From an uncultured Bacteroidales bacterium (GTDB lineage Bacteria > Bacteroidota > Bacteroidia > Bacteroidales > UBA932), in the NCBI GenBank assembly GCA_944326305.1, contig CALVDL010000013.1:1-64000 (forward strand): DNA of 64,000 nucleotides, given 5' to 3'. The notes under the pieces are model-generated. The model ran no database searches and was not told the origin of the DNA. It saw nothing but the letters and a program-made list of their open reading frames with translations. The translations under genes were made by a program, and so were the position numbers. Shown one piece after another: positions 53,961-63,144 of the stretch (position 1 is the first letter of the stretch; every line of letters starts with the position of its first letter).

Positions 53961-56900
53961 ATGAATACAGATTTTATTTCAATCATTTTCCCAAAAAAGC
54001 TAAAAGTGATTTCCGGAATTATCTTTCTGCTGTTGGCAGTATTGAATGCCGGAATCATTGAAGGAAAAGATCCTGCTGTCAGCAGGATATCGTCTCCGGA
54101 CCGCTTTGAAGTACATGGTAAAGTAACCGGTCCGGACGGACTCCCGCTCATCGGGGTAGGCGTCATGGTAGAAGGAACTACCAGAGGAAGCCTTACTGAC
54201 CATGAAGGTCTATATTCTATCACCGTTTCGGACGGGGAGATGCTGCAGTTCATCTATATCGGCTACAGAACTGTCAATGTGGCCGTGACTGCCGGCGCAA
54301 GCCAAACTATAAATGTTGTCATGGAAGAAGATGCCATTGCCCTTGAGGAGACCGTCGTTGTCGGATACGGTGAACAGAAAAAAGTAAATCTGACGGGAGC
54401 CGTGGGGACGGTTGATCCAGATGCCCTTCTAAGCAGGCCGGTAACCAATGCTGTAGAAGCTCTGCAGGGGACAACTCCAGGGCTGATAATAGAGCAGAGC
54501 AATTCGGCTCCTGGTAGTCGTCCGAGCATCAATATAAGGGGTATCAATACGATGAACAACAATGACCCGCTTGTCATTATTGATGGAATAGAGGGTGATA
54601 TCCAGAATGTCAACGTTAATGATATCGAAAGTATTTCTGTCCTGAAAGATGCCTCGTCCACAGCTATTTACGGTTCTCGTGCTTCAAACGGTATCATTTT
54701 GATAACTACCGTAAAAGGAAATAGCGAAAGAAATGAGATAAAATATGACTTCAATTATGGATGGCAGACTCCTACGGCACTGCCTGATGTACTTGATTCA
54801 TGGATTTACGCGGACTTGTACAATGAAGCAATGTCTAATTCCGGCAATGCCCCGAGGTTTTCCGCTGAAGAAATTGCTTCATTCCGGAATAACGGGCCGA
54901 ACTATAAATGGCTGGATGAAATCTATCACACGGCACCGACCCAGCAGCATTCACTGTCCTTGTCCGGAGGAACCAAAAAAACTTCTTATTTCTTGTCGGG
55001 CAGCTATCTAGACCAGAACAGCATGTGGATAGGACCGGACTATGGGTTCAAACGGTACAGTGCAAGATTCAATCTCAGCCATCAGATAAAAGATTTTCTG
55101 AAAATTACGGCAACGGCTTCATACACCCTGAACGACTTGAATGAGCCGTCAAAATCACATGAACAGATTGTCCGGCAATCGGTAAGAATGCCCCCTTTCT
55201 ACCCTGTAAAGGATGAGGACGGCAACTGGACCACTCCGAGTGGGAGTAACTCCAATGCCGTAGCCAGGCTTATGGAAGGAGGTTATATCAGGGATCTGAA
55301 AGATGACCTCAACGGTACGTTCAAGGCAGAGCTTAAGATAATTAAAGGACTTACCTTATCCGGAATGATTGGGGGAAGGTACAATACATTGCGGCGCCAC
55401 AACCAGGCGACTGCCATCGAATATGTAACACCTGGAGCAGGTGATGCCGTAAATTCTATGACAAAGCGCAATGAGTACACTGTCAAGCTTACTTCTGATG
55501 TCCTTCTCAACTATAGTGCCGATTTCGGCAAGCACTCTATCAGTGCGATTGCTGGCTATTCCTATGAAGGCCAGAGATACAGGTGGATGCAGACTATGCG
55601 TAATAATCTTGATGACATGAAATACAATGAGTTCGGTGACTCTTTCAGCGGCGACAATGTTTCAAATTCAAGTAACGGTAACGACTGGTCCCTCTACTCT
55701 GTGCTTGCAAGGGTAAATTACAATTATGATGAGCGTTACCTGTTCGAATTCAATATAAGGAACGACTGGTCATCAAAATTCAAGAAAGGCTATAACAGTG
55801 GACTTTTCCCTTCTTTCTCAATAGGTTGGAGGATATCTGAAGAACGTTTTTTCAAGAATATAAAAGACTATGTTCCGAACCTTAAGCTCAGGGGGTCTTG
55901 GGGACTGGTGGGAAACAATCGTATAGACAACTATAAATATCAGTCTGTAGTGTCCGTAGGGTCAGATTATATGTTTGGAGGACAGCTCGTTCCTACTGCC
56001 AATTTCAGTGTCGCCAACGAGACGCTCAGGTGGGAGACCACAAGAATGCTTGATTTAGGACTTGATATAGGTTTCCTGAAAAACAACCTCAACGTGTCTT
56101 TCGATGTGTTCCAAAACATGACAAGGGACATACTTGTGAACTTGCCGGTGCCATCAATGTTTGACGGGGGTGGGAGCCTTCTCCAGAATGCGAGCAAGGT
56201 AAAGACCTGGGGATGGGAACTCGCAATAGGATACAGATTCAATACCGGGGAAGTCCATCACAGCATTTCTGCCAATATTGCTGACAGCCAGAACAAGGTC
56301 ATTGACAATAAGGGCATGACAGATATCTCCGGAGGGGATTTTGTTACGATTATCAAGGAAGGCTATCCTTTGTGGTCCTATTATGGATTCCAGTCCGATG
56401 GGTTTTTCCAGAACGAGCAGGAAGTCGCTGAAGGTCCGATACCTACAGGGAAGATCCCAAAACCGGGAGATATCCGTTATGTAGACCAGGACGGGGACGG
56501 AGAGATAACAGACGATGAAGACAGGGTGGTCATCGGGAACAGGTATCCGCGCTATACATTTGGCTTCACATATTCTTTTGACTGGAAAGGACTTGATTTC
56601 ACCATGTTCTGGCAAGGGGTAGGAAAACGAGACGTATGGCTTGCCGGATGCGCATCTCAGGCTTTTGCCAACAATTTTGAAGGGCCGCTGTTTGATTATC
56701 ATCTCGACCGATGGACGCCAGGAAACCCGGATGCTACATATCCTCGCCTTACGATGGGGGCAGAATCAGCGAACAATACCCTTAAGTCCGATTTCTGGCT
56801 TGAGAATGCAGCATACCTGAGATTGAAGAATATTCAACTCGGATATACATTCCCGAGCCATCTGACACGTAAAATAAAGATAGAGCAGCTGAGAATATAT

Positions 56901-57029
56901 GCAAGTATGCAGAATGCTTTCACCATTTCTGGAATGAGAGGCGGCTGGGACCCGGAGGTATCCCAGAATACGGCAAGCATATATCCTGTGGCAAGGGTGC
57001 TGTCGTTAGGTCTGAATGTAAAATTCTAA
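53961..57029 (+). CDS. SusC-like TonB-dependent transporter (second PUL)
   Basis: Outer-membrane importer of about 1022 residues. A signal segment (VISGIIFLLLAVLNAG) precedes the carboxypeptidase-like domain (VHGKVTGPDGLPLIGVGVMVEGTTRGSLTDHEG). Then come the TonB box (EETVVVGYGEQ), plug (VNLTGAVGTV, NIRGINTMNNNDPLVIIDGIEGD, VLKDASSTAIYGSRASNGIILITT) and barrel ending LSLGLNVKF. It starts the SusC-SusD-SusE operon. Confidence 0.96.
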   Translation: MNTDFISIIFPKKLKVISGIIFLLLAVLNAGIIEGKDPAVSRISSPDRFEVHGKVTGPDGLPLIGVGVMVEGTTRGSLTDHEGLYSITVSDGEMLQFIYIGYRTVNVAVTAGASQTINVVMEEDAIALEETVVVGYGEQKKVNLTGAVGTVDPDALLSRPVTNAVEALQGTTPGLIIEQSNSAPGSRPSINIRGINTMNNNDPLVIIDGIEGDIQNVNVNDIESISVLKDASSTAIYGSRASNGIILITTVKGNSERNEIKYDFNYGWQTPTALPDVLDSWIYADLYNEAMSNSGNAPRFSAEEIASFRNNGPNYKWLDEIYHTAPTQQHSLSLSGGTKKTSYFLSGSYLDQNSMWIGPDYGFKRYSARFNLSHQIKDFLKITATASYTLNDLNEPSKSHEQIVRQSVRMPPFYPVKDEDGNWTTPSGSNSNAVARLMEGGYIRDLKDDLNGTFKAELKIIKGLTLSGMIGGRYNTLRRHNQATAIEYVTPGAGDAVNSMTKRNEYTVKLTSDVLLNYSADFGKHSISAIAGYSYEGQRYRWMQTMRNNLDDMKYNEFGDSFSGDNVSNSSNGNDWSLYSVLARVNYNYDERYLFEFNIRNDWSSKFKKGYNSGLFPSFSIGWRISEERFFKNIKDYVPNLKLRGSWGLVGNNRIDNYKYQSVVSVGSDYMFGGQLVPTANFSVANETLRWETTRMLDLGLDIGFLKNNLNVSFDVFQNMTRDILVNLPVPSMFDGGGSLLQNASKVKTWGWELAIGYRFNTGEVHHSISANIADSQNKVIDNKGMTDISGGDFVTIIKEGYPLWSYYGFQSDGFFQNEQEVAEGPIPTGKIPKPGDIRYVDQDGDGEITDDEDRVVIGNRYPRYTFGFTYSFDWKGLDFTMFWQGVGKRDVWLAGCASQAFANNFEGPLFDYHLDRWTPGNPDATYPRLTMGAESANNTLKSDFWLENAAYLRLKNIQLGYTFPSHLTRKIKIEQLRIYASMQNAFTISGMRGGWDPEVSQNTASIYPVARVLSLGLNVKF

Positions 57030-57053
57030 TATTCCATAAATAAGAGCATAATC

Positions 57054-58670
57054 ATGATACGACATAATATTATATATTTATTTCTTCCTGTTTCAGCTGT
57101 CCTGTACATTGCTGCCTCATGCGTTCCTCTCGACACGTCACCACTTACGAGCGAGACAGACCTGAATTACTGGAACAATCCTAATTCAGCCATAGAGACG
57201 GTGAATTCCTGTTATAAAAACATTGGGAATCCCAGCCAGATCTTGTATATGGAGGGTGCAAGCGACAATGCTTATGTACGTACGTCAAGCGACCAGACAC
57301 AAGCTATCGGGAATGGGAGTTACAGCACAGCGGATAAATTCGTGGAATCATTCTGGAGCTACCACTTTGCCGGTATAAAGATGTGTAACCGTCTGACTGA
57401 GAACATCCATCTTGTCCCGGATCTCACTGATGAGATGAGAAACAGGATAACCGCTGAAGCGAAAGTAATTAGAGCTCTTCACTACCATGAACTGGCGGTA
57501 CGTTTCGGAGATGTCCCTTATTATACTAATGTATTGACTGTAGATGAAGCGAAGAGTATATCCCGTACACCGCGTGCAACTGTAGTCAATAATATCTTGA
57601 CTGAACTTGATGAGATCATAGACAATCACTATTTGCCGGATTCATATGGTTCCAATGATATAGGGCGTGTGACACATTGGGCAGCCATGGCTCTTAAAGC
57701 ACGCATACTGCTGAATGAAGGTAGATTCGAGGAAACAAAAGAAGTGACATCCGAAATAATAGAAAAAAGCGGGCACAAGCTTTTCAGAGACTTTGCTGGA
57801 GTGTTCTCTGTTGACAATGAAAATAACGAAGAGATAATTTTGGATATCCAGTATGGGCTCAACTTGCGTGAGAACAACGGAAATTACCAGTTTCTCCCGC
57901 CTTCCCTTGCCGGAATTGCCAATGTATGTCCGACCAATGAACTTGTGGAGAGCTTTATCATGCTTAATGGTAAAGGTATACATGAAGAAGGATCTGGATA
58001 TGACCCTTCCAATCCATGGGAAAACAGGGATCCGAGGCTTGAAGCTACAATATGTGTAGACGGAGGATATTATGTGAAAGCTGACGGAACAAGGCATACA
58101 GTTATAATTGACCCTTCAAGCAACAGTGATGACAGATTTCAGCCTGGTACAGCTGTAATTACTACATCTACAGGGTATTACTTCAAGAAATTTTATGACA
58201 ATCAGGCGACTACCGCACAGAAATCTGGACTGAACTATCCTCTTATCAGGTATGCAGATGTCTTGCTTATGTATGCTGAGGCATGTGCGGAAACAAATAG
58301 CCTTGATGAACAGGCATGGAATAAAAGCATATATCCGATACGAGAACGTGCAGGTTTCACAGACAAGGGGGCTTTGGATTTTCCGTCTGGAAAGAAAAAA
58401 GAGGAACTCATAGAAATAGTCAGGAACGAACGCCGTTGTGAACTTGCCTTTGAGGGGTTGAGGATGAAGGATATATACAGATGGAGAACAGCAGAGGATG
58501 TCCTTTCCGGCAATGTGCACGGAATGTACACAGGTGCCGCGGTCGGTACTGATGACGGATTCCATATCGTAGAAACGAGAAGGTTTGACAGCAGCAAACA
58601 TTATCTTTGGCCTGTGCCGCAGTCTGAAAAAGATATAAACGGTAACCTCGGCCAAAACCCTAACTGGTAA
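57054..58670 (+). CDS. SusD-like glycan-binding lipoprotein (second PUL)
   Basis: Surface lipoprotein of 538 residues (lipobox AASC, Cys23). SusD marks: DLNYWNNPNSAIETVNSCYKNIG, AEAKVIRALHYHELAVRFGDVPYYTNVL, LIRYADVLLMYAEACAETN and the late IVRNERRCELAFEGLRMKDIYRWRTAE. It lies 24 nt after its SusC partner. Confidence 0.96.
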   Translation: MIRHNIIYLFLPVSAVLYIAASCVPLDTSPLTSETDLNYWNNPNSAIETVNSCYKNIGNPSQILYMEGASDNAYVRTSSDQTQAIGNGSYSTADKFVESFWSYHFAGIKMCNRLTENIHLVPDLTDEMRNRITAEAKVIRALHYHELAVRFGDVPYYTNVLTVDEAKSISRTPRATVVNNILTELDEIIDNHYLPDSYGSNDIGRVTHWAAMALKARILLNEGRFEETKEVTSEIIEKSGHKLFRDFAGVFSVDNENNEEIILDIQYGLNLRENNGNYQFLPPSLAGIANVCPTNELVESFIMLNGKGIHEEGSGYDPSNPWENRDPRLEATICVDGGYYVKADGTRHTVIIDPSSNSDDRFQPGTAVITTSTGYYFKKFYDNQATTAQKSGLNYPLIRYADVLLMYAEACAETNSLDEQAWNKSIYPIRERAGFTDKGALDFPSGKKKEELIEIVRNERRCELAFEGLRMKDIYRWRTAEDVLSGNVHGMYTGAAVGTDDGFHIVETRRFDSSKHYLWPVPQSEKDINGNLGQNPNW

Positions 58671-58689
58671 CCAATCAAGCATTAAAGAC

Positions 58690-60270
58690 ATGAAACGAAT
58701 ATTACTGTTCTTATCAGCTTGTCTTGCAATATATACAGGCTGTACAAAATACGAATACAACACAGACTTTACAGCTCCGGACCAGCTGACAGGAACTGGA
58801 TCGGTCATAACAATAGATCCAGATAATGTAGAATATGTTATTCTGAAATGGTCTGGCGGAGGAGCACAAGACGGGTCTATTGTATTGTACGATGTCCTGT
58901 TCGACCATACAGACGGTGACTTTTCTGAGCCGTTCTATATTCAGGCTGCGGATAACGGGACAACGGAGCAGCTTTCTCTCCGTCATACAGATCTGAATGC
59001 GATTGCAAAGGCTTCCGGTATCAGTCCTGCGCAGAGCGGAGTTTTTAAATGGACTGTCAGGGCATCCAAAGGTGGCATTATGAAGATTTCAGATGCGTCT
59101 TCTGAAATGGAAGTCATCCGTCCTGATATTCTCGATGTTCCGGAACATCTGTATGTATTCGGAACTGCTCTTTCAGATAATGAAAGGGGGATGGAAATGG
59201 AGGTGATGGAGAACGGAAGGTTTTTTGTAAATGTAACTTTTGCTTCTGATGGGGATATCTGGTTCTCCGATTCGCAGAACCCGGATGCCTCGGATGCAAT
59301 TTGTTATTGGTATGACTCTGCCTCGAAAAAACTCATGCAGGGCGACGGCAGAACAACTGTAACGGCGAGCGGAATGATGGATATAACTCTGGACCTTATT
59401 GCCCGTACTTATGCTGTGGTAGAGCATTTTGACAGACCTGCAGATTTGTATATTCAGGGTGATGCTGCGGAAAAAGGACAGCATTTCAGGAAAATATCCG
59501 ACACGGAATTTGTGCTGTTCACTAAATTCCTTACATCTGGAGATATATATTTCACAACGACACAGGATCCGGATGCTGAAAATTCTGTGAGATATTATAT
59601 AGACAGCGACGGTGAACTTGTTATAGGTAGTGGTTTTACGCATGTAGATGCAACTGTGTATAATGCTGACCGGATAACAGTCAATACGCTTTCCCGTAAC
59701 ATGACAGTAGAGCAGATAGGGGAAATCCGTCTGGAGTGGGTGAATGCAATGGTCCCTGTGGATAGCGGCAATCCTTCATTTGAATATGCGTCAGATGGAA
59801 ATTTCACATTGACATTTGACATCCCTGCCGGTTTTGAACATGTGGATGAAGAAAACAAAGGCGGCACTGCAGCGACAGATGCCCGTTATTTCATTAAAGT
59901 GAATTATGATCCTTCAAACCCGATGCCTTCCAATGATGAGATCAAATCGACACCGGCAGCAGAAAGAAAGATCAAAAGGTGGGGGTGCAGCCTTACAAAA
60001 GATTATAATATGACAATATCACCATATGACAGGAAGCACACCTCCGGTGTCTCTCATGCGGAGTACTGGCTGCCTGCCTTTGAAACAGGTGAACTCGAGG
60101 GGGCCGCTGTGGATGCTGAGGAGTTAGTTGAAGAGCCTTATTATGTATATTCTGAAATGCCTAAAAGATGGCAGTCCAACTATTTTTTCAAAACAGCTTT
60201 TGCAGGGACTACCAGAACGGCTACCATATATACTAATAAAGACAACAAGATGTCAGTCCATATAGAATAG
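58690..60270 (+). CDS. SusE/SusF-like surface lipoprotein
   Basis: Lipoprotein of 526 residues (lipobox YTGC, Cys18). The N-terminal SusE-type Ig-like domain has VEYVILKWSGGGAQDGSIVLYDVLFD and GISPAQSGVFKWTVRASKGG. Two starch-binding-like repeats follow, each starting with a LYVFGTALSDN or LYIQGDAAEKG type strand, then a unique C-terminal third. It occupies the standard third place after SusC/D and should bind the polysaccharide outside the cell. Confidence 0.87.
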   Translation: MKRILLFLSACLAIYTGCTKYEYNTDFTAPDQLTGTGSVITIDPDNVEYVILKWSGGGAQDGSIVLYDVLFDHTDGDFSEPFYIQAADNGTTEQLSLRHTDLNAIAKASGISPAQSGVFKWTVRASKGGIMKISDASSEMEVIRPDILDVPEHLYVFGTALSDNERGMEMEVMENGRFFVNVTFASDGDIWFSDSQNPDASDAICYWYDSASKKLMQGDGRTTVTASGMMDITLDLIARTYAVVEHFDRPADLYIQGDAAEKGQHFRKISDTEFVLFTKFLTSGDIYFTTTQDPDAENSVRYYIDSDGELVIGSGFTHVDATVYNADRITVNTLSRNMTVEQIGEIRLEWVNAMVPVDSGNPSFEYASDGNFTLTFDIPAGFEHVDEENKGGTAATDARYFIKVNYDPSNPMPSNDEIKSTPAAERKIKRWGCSLTKDYNMTISPYDRKHTSGVSHAEYWLPAFETGELEGAAVDAEELVEEPYYVYSEMPKRWQSNYFFKTAFAGTTRTATIYTNKDNKMSVHIE

Positions 60271-60313
60271 CAGGTGCCCATGCCTGAAAGCGGCAGGAAC
60301 TTGCTGATATATA

Positions 60314-60360
60314 AAGAATAAAATGTGAGGATTCTGTTAGAATCCTCACATTTTATTCTT
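60314..60360. terminator. Large bidirectional terminator hairpin
   Basis: Perfect 22-bp arms with a GTT loop; the stem core is GTGAGGATTCT/AGAATCCTCAC with AT-rich flanks that supply a T-rich tail on both strands. It lies between the SusE-like gene and the converging GH78 gene. Confidence 0.9.
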
Positions 60361-60384
60361 ATCTCGGCATTCTTTATCTGCTCC

Positions 60385-63006
60385 TCACTCCCCAACCCTG
60401 AACACATGCCTTCCCGCTTGCACCTTTGTGCTTTCCTGTCCCGGGAGAAGGACTTCTGCCGTGCAGTTGTCAGGGACATCTATGGTGTAGGTGATTTCGC
60501 TGCCTGTCCTGGACCAGGAGGCGCTTATCTTGCCGCGGACGGAGTCGTATGAGGCCTTTGCCCAGTCTAGGCTGTCGAGGAAATGCGGCCTGAAGATTAT
60601 GTTGGAGAAGCCGGGCTTTTCTTCATCGAAGTTGATTCCGGCTATGTCGTTCACGTACCAGGCGGCCACATCACCGAAGAATACATGGTTTACGGAGGCG
60701 TCACGCCATTGCGGGGACAGTGCCCATGTTTCTGCCAGGGTGGTGAATCCCTGCTCTACCCACCAGCCCCATGAAGGGCAGTCGGTCTTGGCGGCCATGG
60801 CGTAGGCGGTTTCTTCATATCCGTAGCGGGTCAGCATACGGAGTACGGTCTTGCTGCCGATTGTTCCGAAATTCAGGTGCCCGCCGTTGTCCTCCACTGC
60901 CTTGTTGAGGTTGTCCGCGACTTTGCCTGCATATTTTCCCTCAGGGATGCCGAGGGACAGGGCGAGTGCGAGTGCGGCCTGTGTCCCGTTGGAGTATACA
61001 GCTGTCTCCGGGTCGAAATATTTAGTGTTTATCAGCTTCCTGAGCGATTCGGCCTTCTTTGCATACCTGCTCCCGTCCTTCCCGAGCAGACCTGCGAAGC
61101 GTGCCATCAGTATGTTGTCATAGTAGTAATAACAGGTGGAGCTGTACTGTGTCGGGGTGATGTCCTTGTATGAGAGCCAGTCCCCGATGCCGTATGTCAC
61201 TCCTCCGTCCGGCTCCTCGCGTGTCTGGAGGTAGTCCAGGTAGCGCTCGCATACAGGCCACATCTTTTCTATAGGGCGCAGGTCCCCGTAATAGCAGTAC
61301 AGCGCATACGGGATGATGAATGCCGCTGCGTCCCACACCGGACCTATCCAGTCATCGTATCCCCATCCGGCAGACGGTATTATCCCGGAAATCCTTCCTT
61401 CGTGTGTCTGGTTGTCGACGAAGTCATCAAGCCATTTCTCATAGAAATTAATCCCGTCGTAGTTCAGCAGCCCCAGGTCCATGGACAGCCAGGCGTCTGC
61501 TGTCCAGCCGTTCTTTTCCCTTTGCGGACAGTCTGTAGGGATGGATACCAGGTTGCTCAGGTAGCTCTGCCGGGTCATTTCCCATACAGTATTGAACAGC
61601 TCCTCTGAAGACGAGAACTCTCCGGCAGACTTCACTCCGGTGTGGAGGAACATGGCGGTAAGGCTGCTCTCGTCCATTGCTACGGGGCGGTCGGTCCGGA
61701 CTTCTACGTACCGGAATCCGTGATAGGTGAATTCAGGGTTCCACGTTTCCACCCCTTCACCGCTCATTATATATCTGTCTGTCTGGAAATCGTATCCCGG
61801 CATCGGGTTGAAGTATATGTCTATGTTGCTCATCTCTACTCTTCCGTTGGATTTCAGGAGCTCCCCGTGCACGAGCCTGACCTCTGTGCCCCTTTCTCCG
61901 GAGATGCTGAGCCGGCAGACGCCCGACATGTTTTTCCCGAAGTCGAATACATGCACAGTGTCCCCGAATGACTTGACTGACACGGGACTTATCTCGGCAG
62001 AGATCTTCACCGCAGGTGCAATCTGGGATTTCAGCAGCCCGGAAGGGGCCGTTGCCTCTTCGGCATTGTCCCATGCGGAGTCGTTGAATCCGGGGAGTTC
62101 CCATCCTTTGATCTCTTTCCTTGCATCGTATGTGTCCCCGCTGTATATGTTATTGGAGATATACGGCCCGTCGGAAGTTGTCTTCCATGAACTGTCGGTG
62201 GCGATGACATCCTTTTTCCCGTCCTTGTATTCAAGGTGGAGTTCACAGATGAGCTTCGCCCTGTCCCTCCAGCGCGCATTCTCGAAATTCCAGGTGGCCA
62301 CCGGCTTGATTTCATTGTAGAATCCGTTCCCCAGAACAGCGGATATGACATTCTCGCCTTTGTCAATGAGGTCTGTGACATCGAGTACGGAGTAGAGGTT
62401 GCGCCTGTCATAGTGCGTGTATCCAGGATCGAGCATGTTGTCCGATACTGGTTTCCCGTTTATCCTTGTCCTCGAATATGCAACTGCGCTGATATAGAGC
62501 TTCGCCCGCTGCAGTCCGCTTTTTGCGTTGAAACTTTTCCTGAACATCGGGGCCGCTTCGGTGTCTTTACCCAGATTGTCACTGATCCACTCCGCAGTCC
62601 AGTCGGACTGGTTCATCATAGCTGTCTCGAACCACGAAACACCGGATTCTATCTCTTTGCCGCCGGAGCCGTAGGCTGTGACTTTCCAGTAATACCTGCT
62701 GAAACTCTCCAGTGGGGTGTCCTGCGGGAATACGGCCGACGGGTCGTTCCCTTTCACAATGCCTGAGTCCCAGATATCGGGAGTCTTGAGCTTTTCCTTT
62801 GAGGAAGAGACCGTTATCCGGTATCCTTCCTGTACAAAACCCGGGGCATCGTATTCCCAGGTGAATCTCGGGACAACGTCAATCCCGATCGGGTTTTCTG
62901 CATACTCGCATCTCGGATCACAGATCCTTCCGTCATTCTGGCTGCAGGCCAATGCCAATGTCAGCACGGCCGACACCAGGACAGGGATAAAGGTTTTTCG
63001 TAGCAT
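60385..63006 (-). CDS. GH78 alpha-L-rhamnosidase lipoprotein
   Basis: About 873 residues, lipobox LALAC at Cys21 counted from ATG 63006. GH78 layout: N-terminal NPIGIDVVPRFTWEYDAPG and PSAVFPQDTPLESFSRYYWKVTAYG, central lectin-like and beta domains, then the (alpha/alpha) barrel with SIPTDCPQREKNGWTADAWLSMDLGL, GWGYDDWIGPVW and WGWWVEQGFTTLAETW, where the expected acidic residues sit. It carries the LacI-type operator although it borders the second PUL. Confidence 0.9.
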   Translation of the reverse strand: MLRKTFIPVLVSAVLTLALACSQNDGRICDPRCEYAENPIGIDVVPRFTWEYDAPGFVQEGYRITVSSSKEKLKTPDIWDSGIVKGNDPSAVFPQDTPLESFSRYYWKVTAYGSGGKEIESGVSWFETAMMNQSDWTAEWISDNLGKDTEAAPMFRKSFNAKSGLQRAKLYISAVAYSRTRINGKPVSDNMLDPGYTHYDRRNLYSVLDVTDLIDKGENVISAVLGNGFYNEIKPVATWNFENARWRDRAKLICELHLEYKDGKKDVIATDSSWKTTSDGPYISNNIYSGDTYDARKEIKGWELPGFNDSAWDNAEEATAPSGLLKSQIAPAVKISAEISPVSVKSFGDTVHVFDFGKNMSGVCRLSISGERGTEVRLVHGELLKSNGRVEMSNIDIYFNPMPGYDFQTDRYIMSGEGVETWNPEFTYHGFRYVEVRTDRPVAMDESSLTAMFLHTGVKSAGEFSSSEELFNTVWEMTRQSYLSNLVSIPTDCPQREKNGWTADAWLSMDLGLLNYDGINFYEKWLDDFVDNQTHEGRISGIIPSAGWGYDDWIGPVWDAAAFIIPYALYCYYGDLRPIEKMWPVCERYLDYLQTREEPDGGVTYGIGDWLSYKDITPTQYSSTCYYYYDNILMARFAGLLGKDGSRYAKKAESLRKLINTKYFDPETAVYSNGTQAALALALSLGIPEGKYAGKVADNLNKAVEDNGGHLNFGTIGSKTVLRMLTRYGYEETAYAMAAKTDCPSWGWWVEQGFTTLAETWALSPQWRDASVNHVFFGDVAAWYVNDIAGINFDEEKPGFSNIIFRPHFLDSLDWAKASYDSVRGKISASWSRTGSEITYTIDVPDNCTAEVLLPGQESTKVQAGRHVFRVGE

Positions 63007-63036
63007 GAGGGTCATTTAGTTTTTTGATGTATTATT

Positions 63037-63057
63037 AATAGCTTTAACGATTAAGAA
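63037..63057 (+). promoter_or_regulatory. LacI-type operator, GH78 copy
   Basis: Core CTTTAACGATTAA at 63042-63054, preceded by TAATAG. It is just downstream of the -7 box of the GH78 promoter. Confidence 0.82.
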
Positions 63058-63067
63058 ATCGGTATTA

Positions 63068-63097
63068 CAAACATAATGAAAAATCTGGAATAACAAA
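63068..63097 (-). promoter_or_regulatory. Promoter of the GH78 gene
   Basis: On the minus strand TTTG (63094-63097) and TATGTTTG (63068-63075), 18-nt spacer. The -7 box is a perfect match. Confidence 0.7.
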
Positions 63098-63144
63098 TGC
63101 CGGTAGTCTGGAAATCTTCAGGACAATGCAGGAGTTCATTACGC

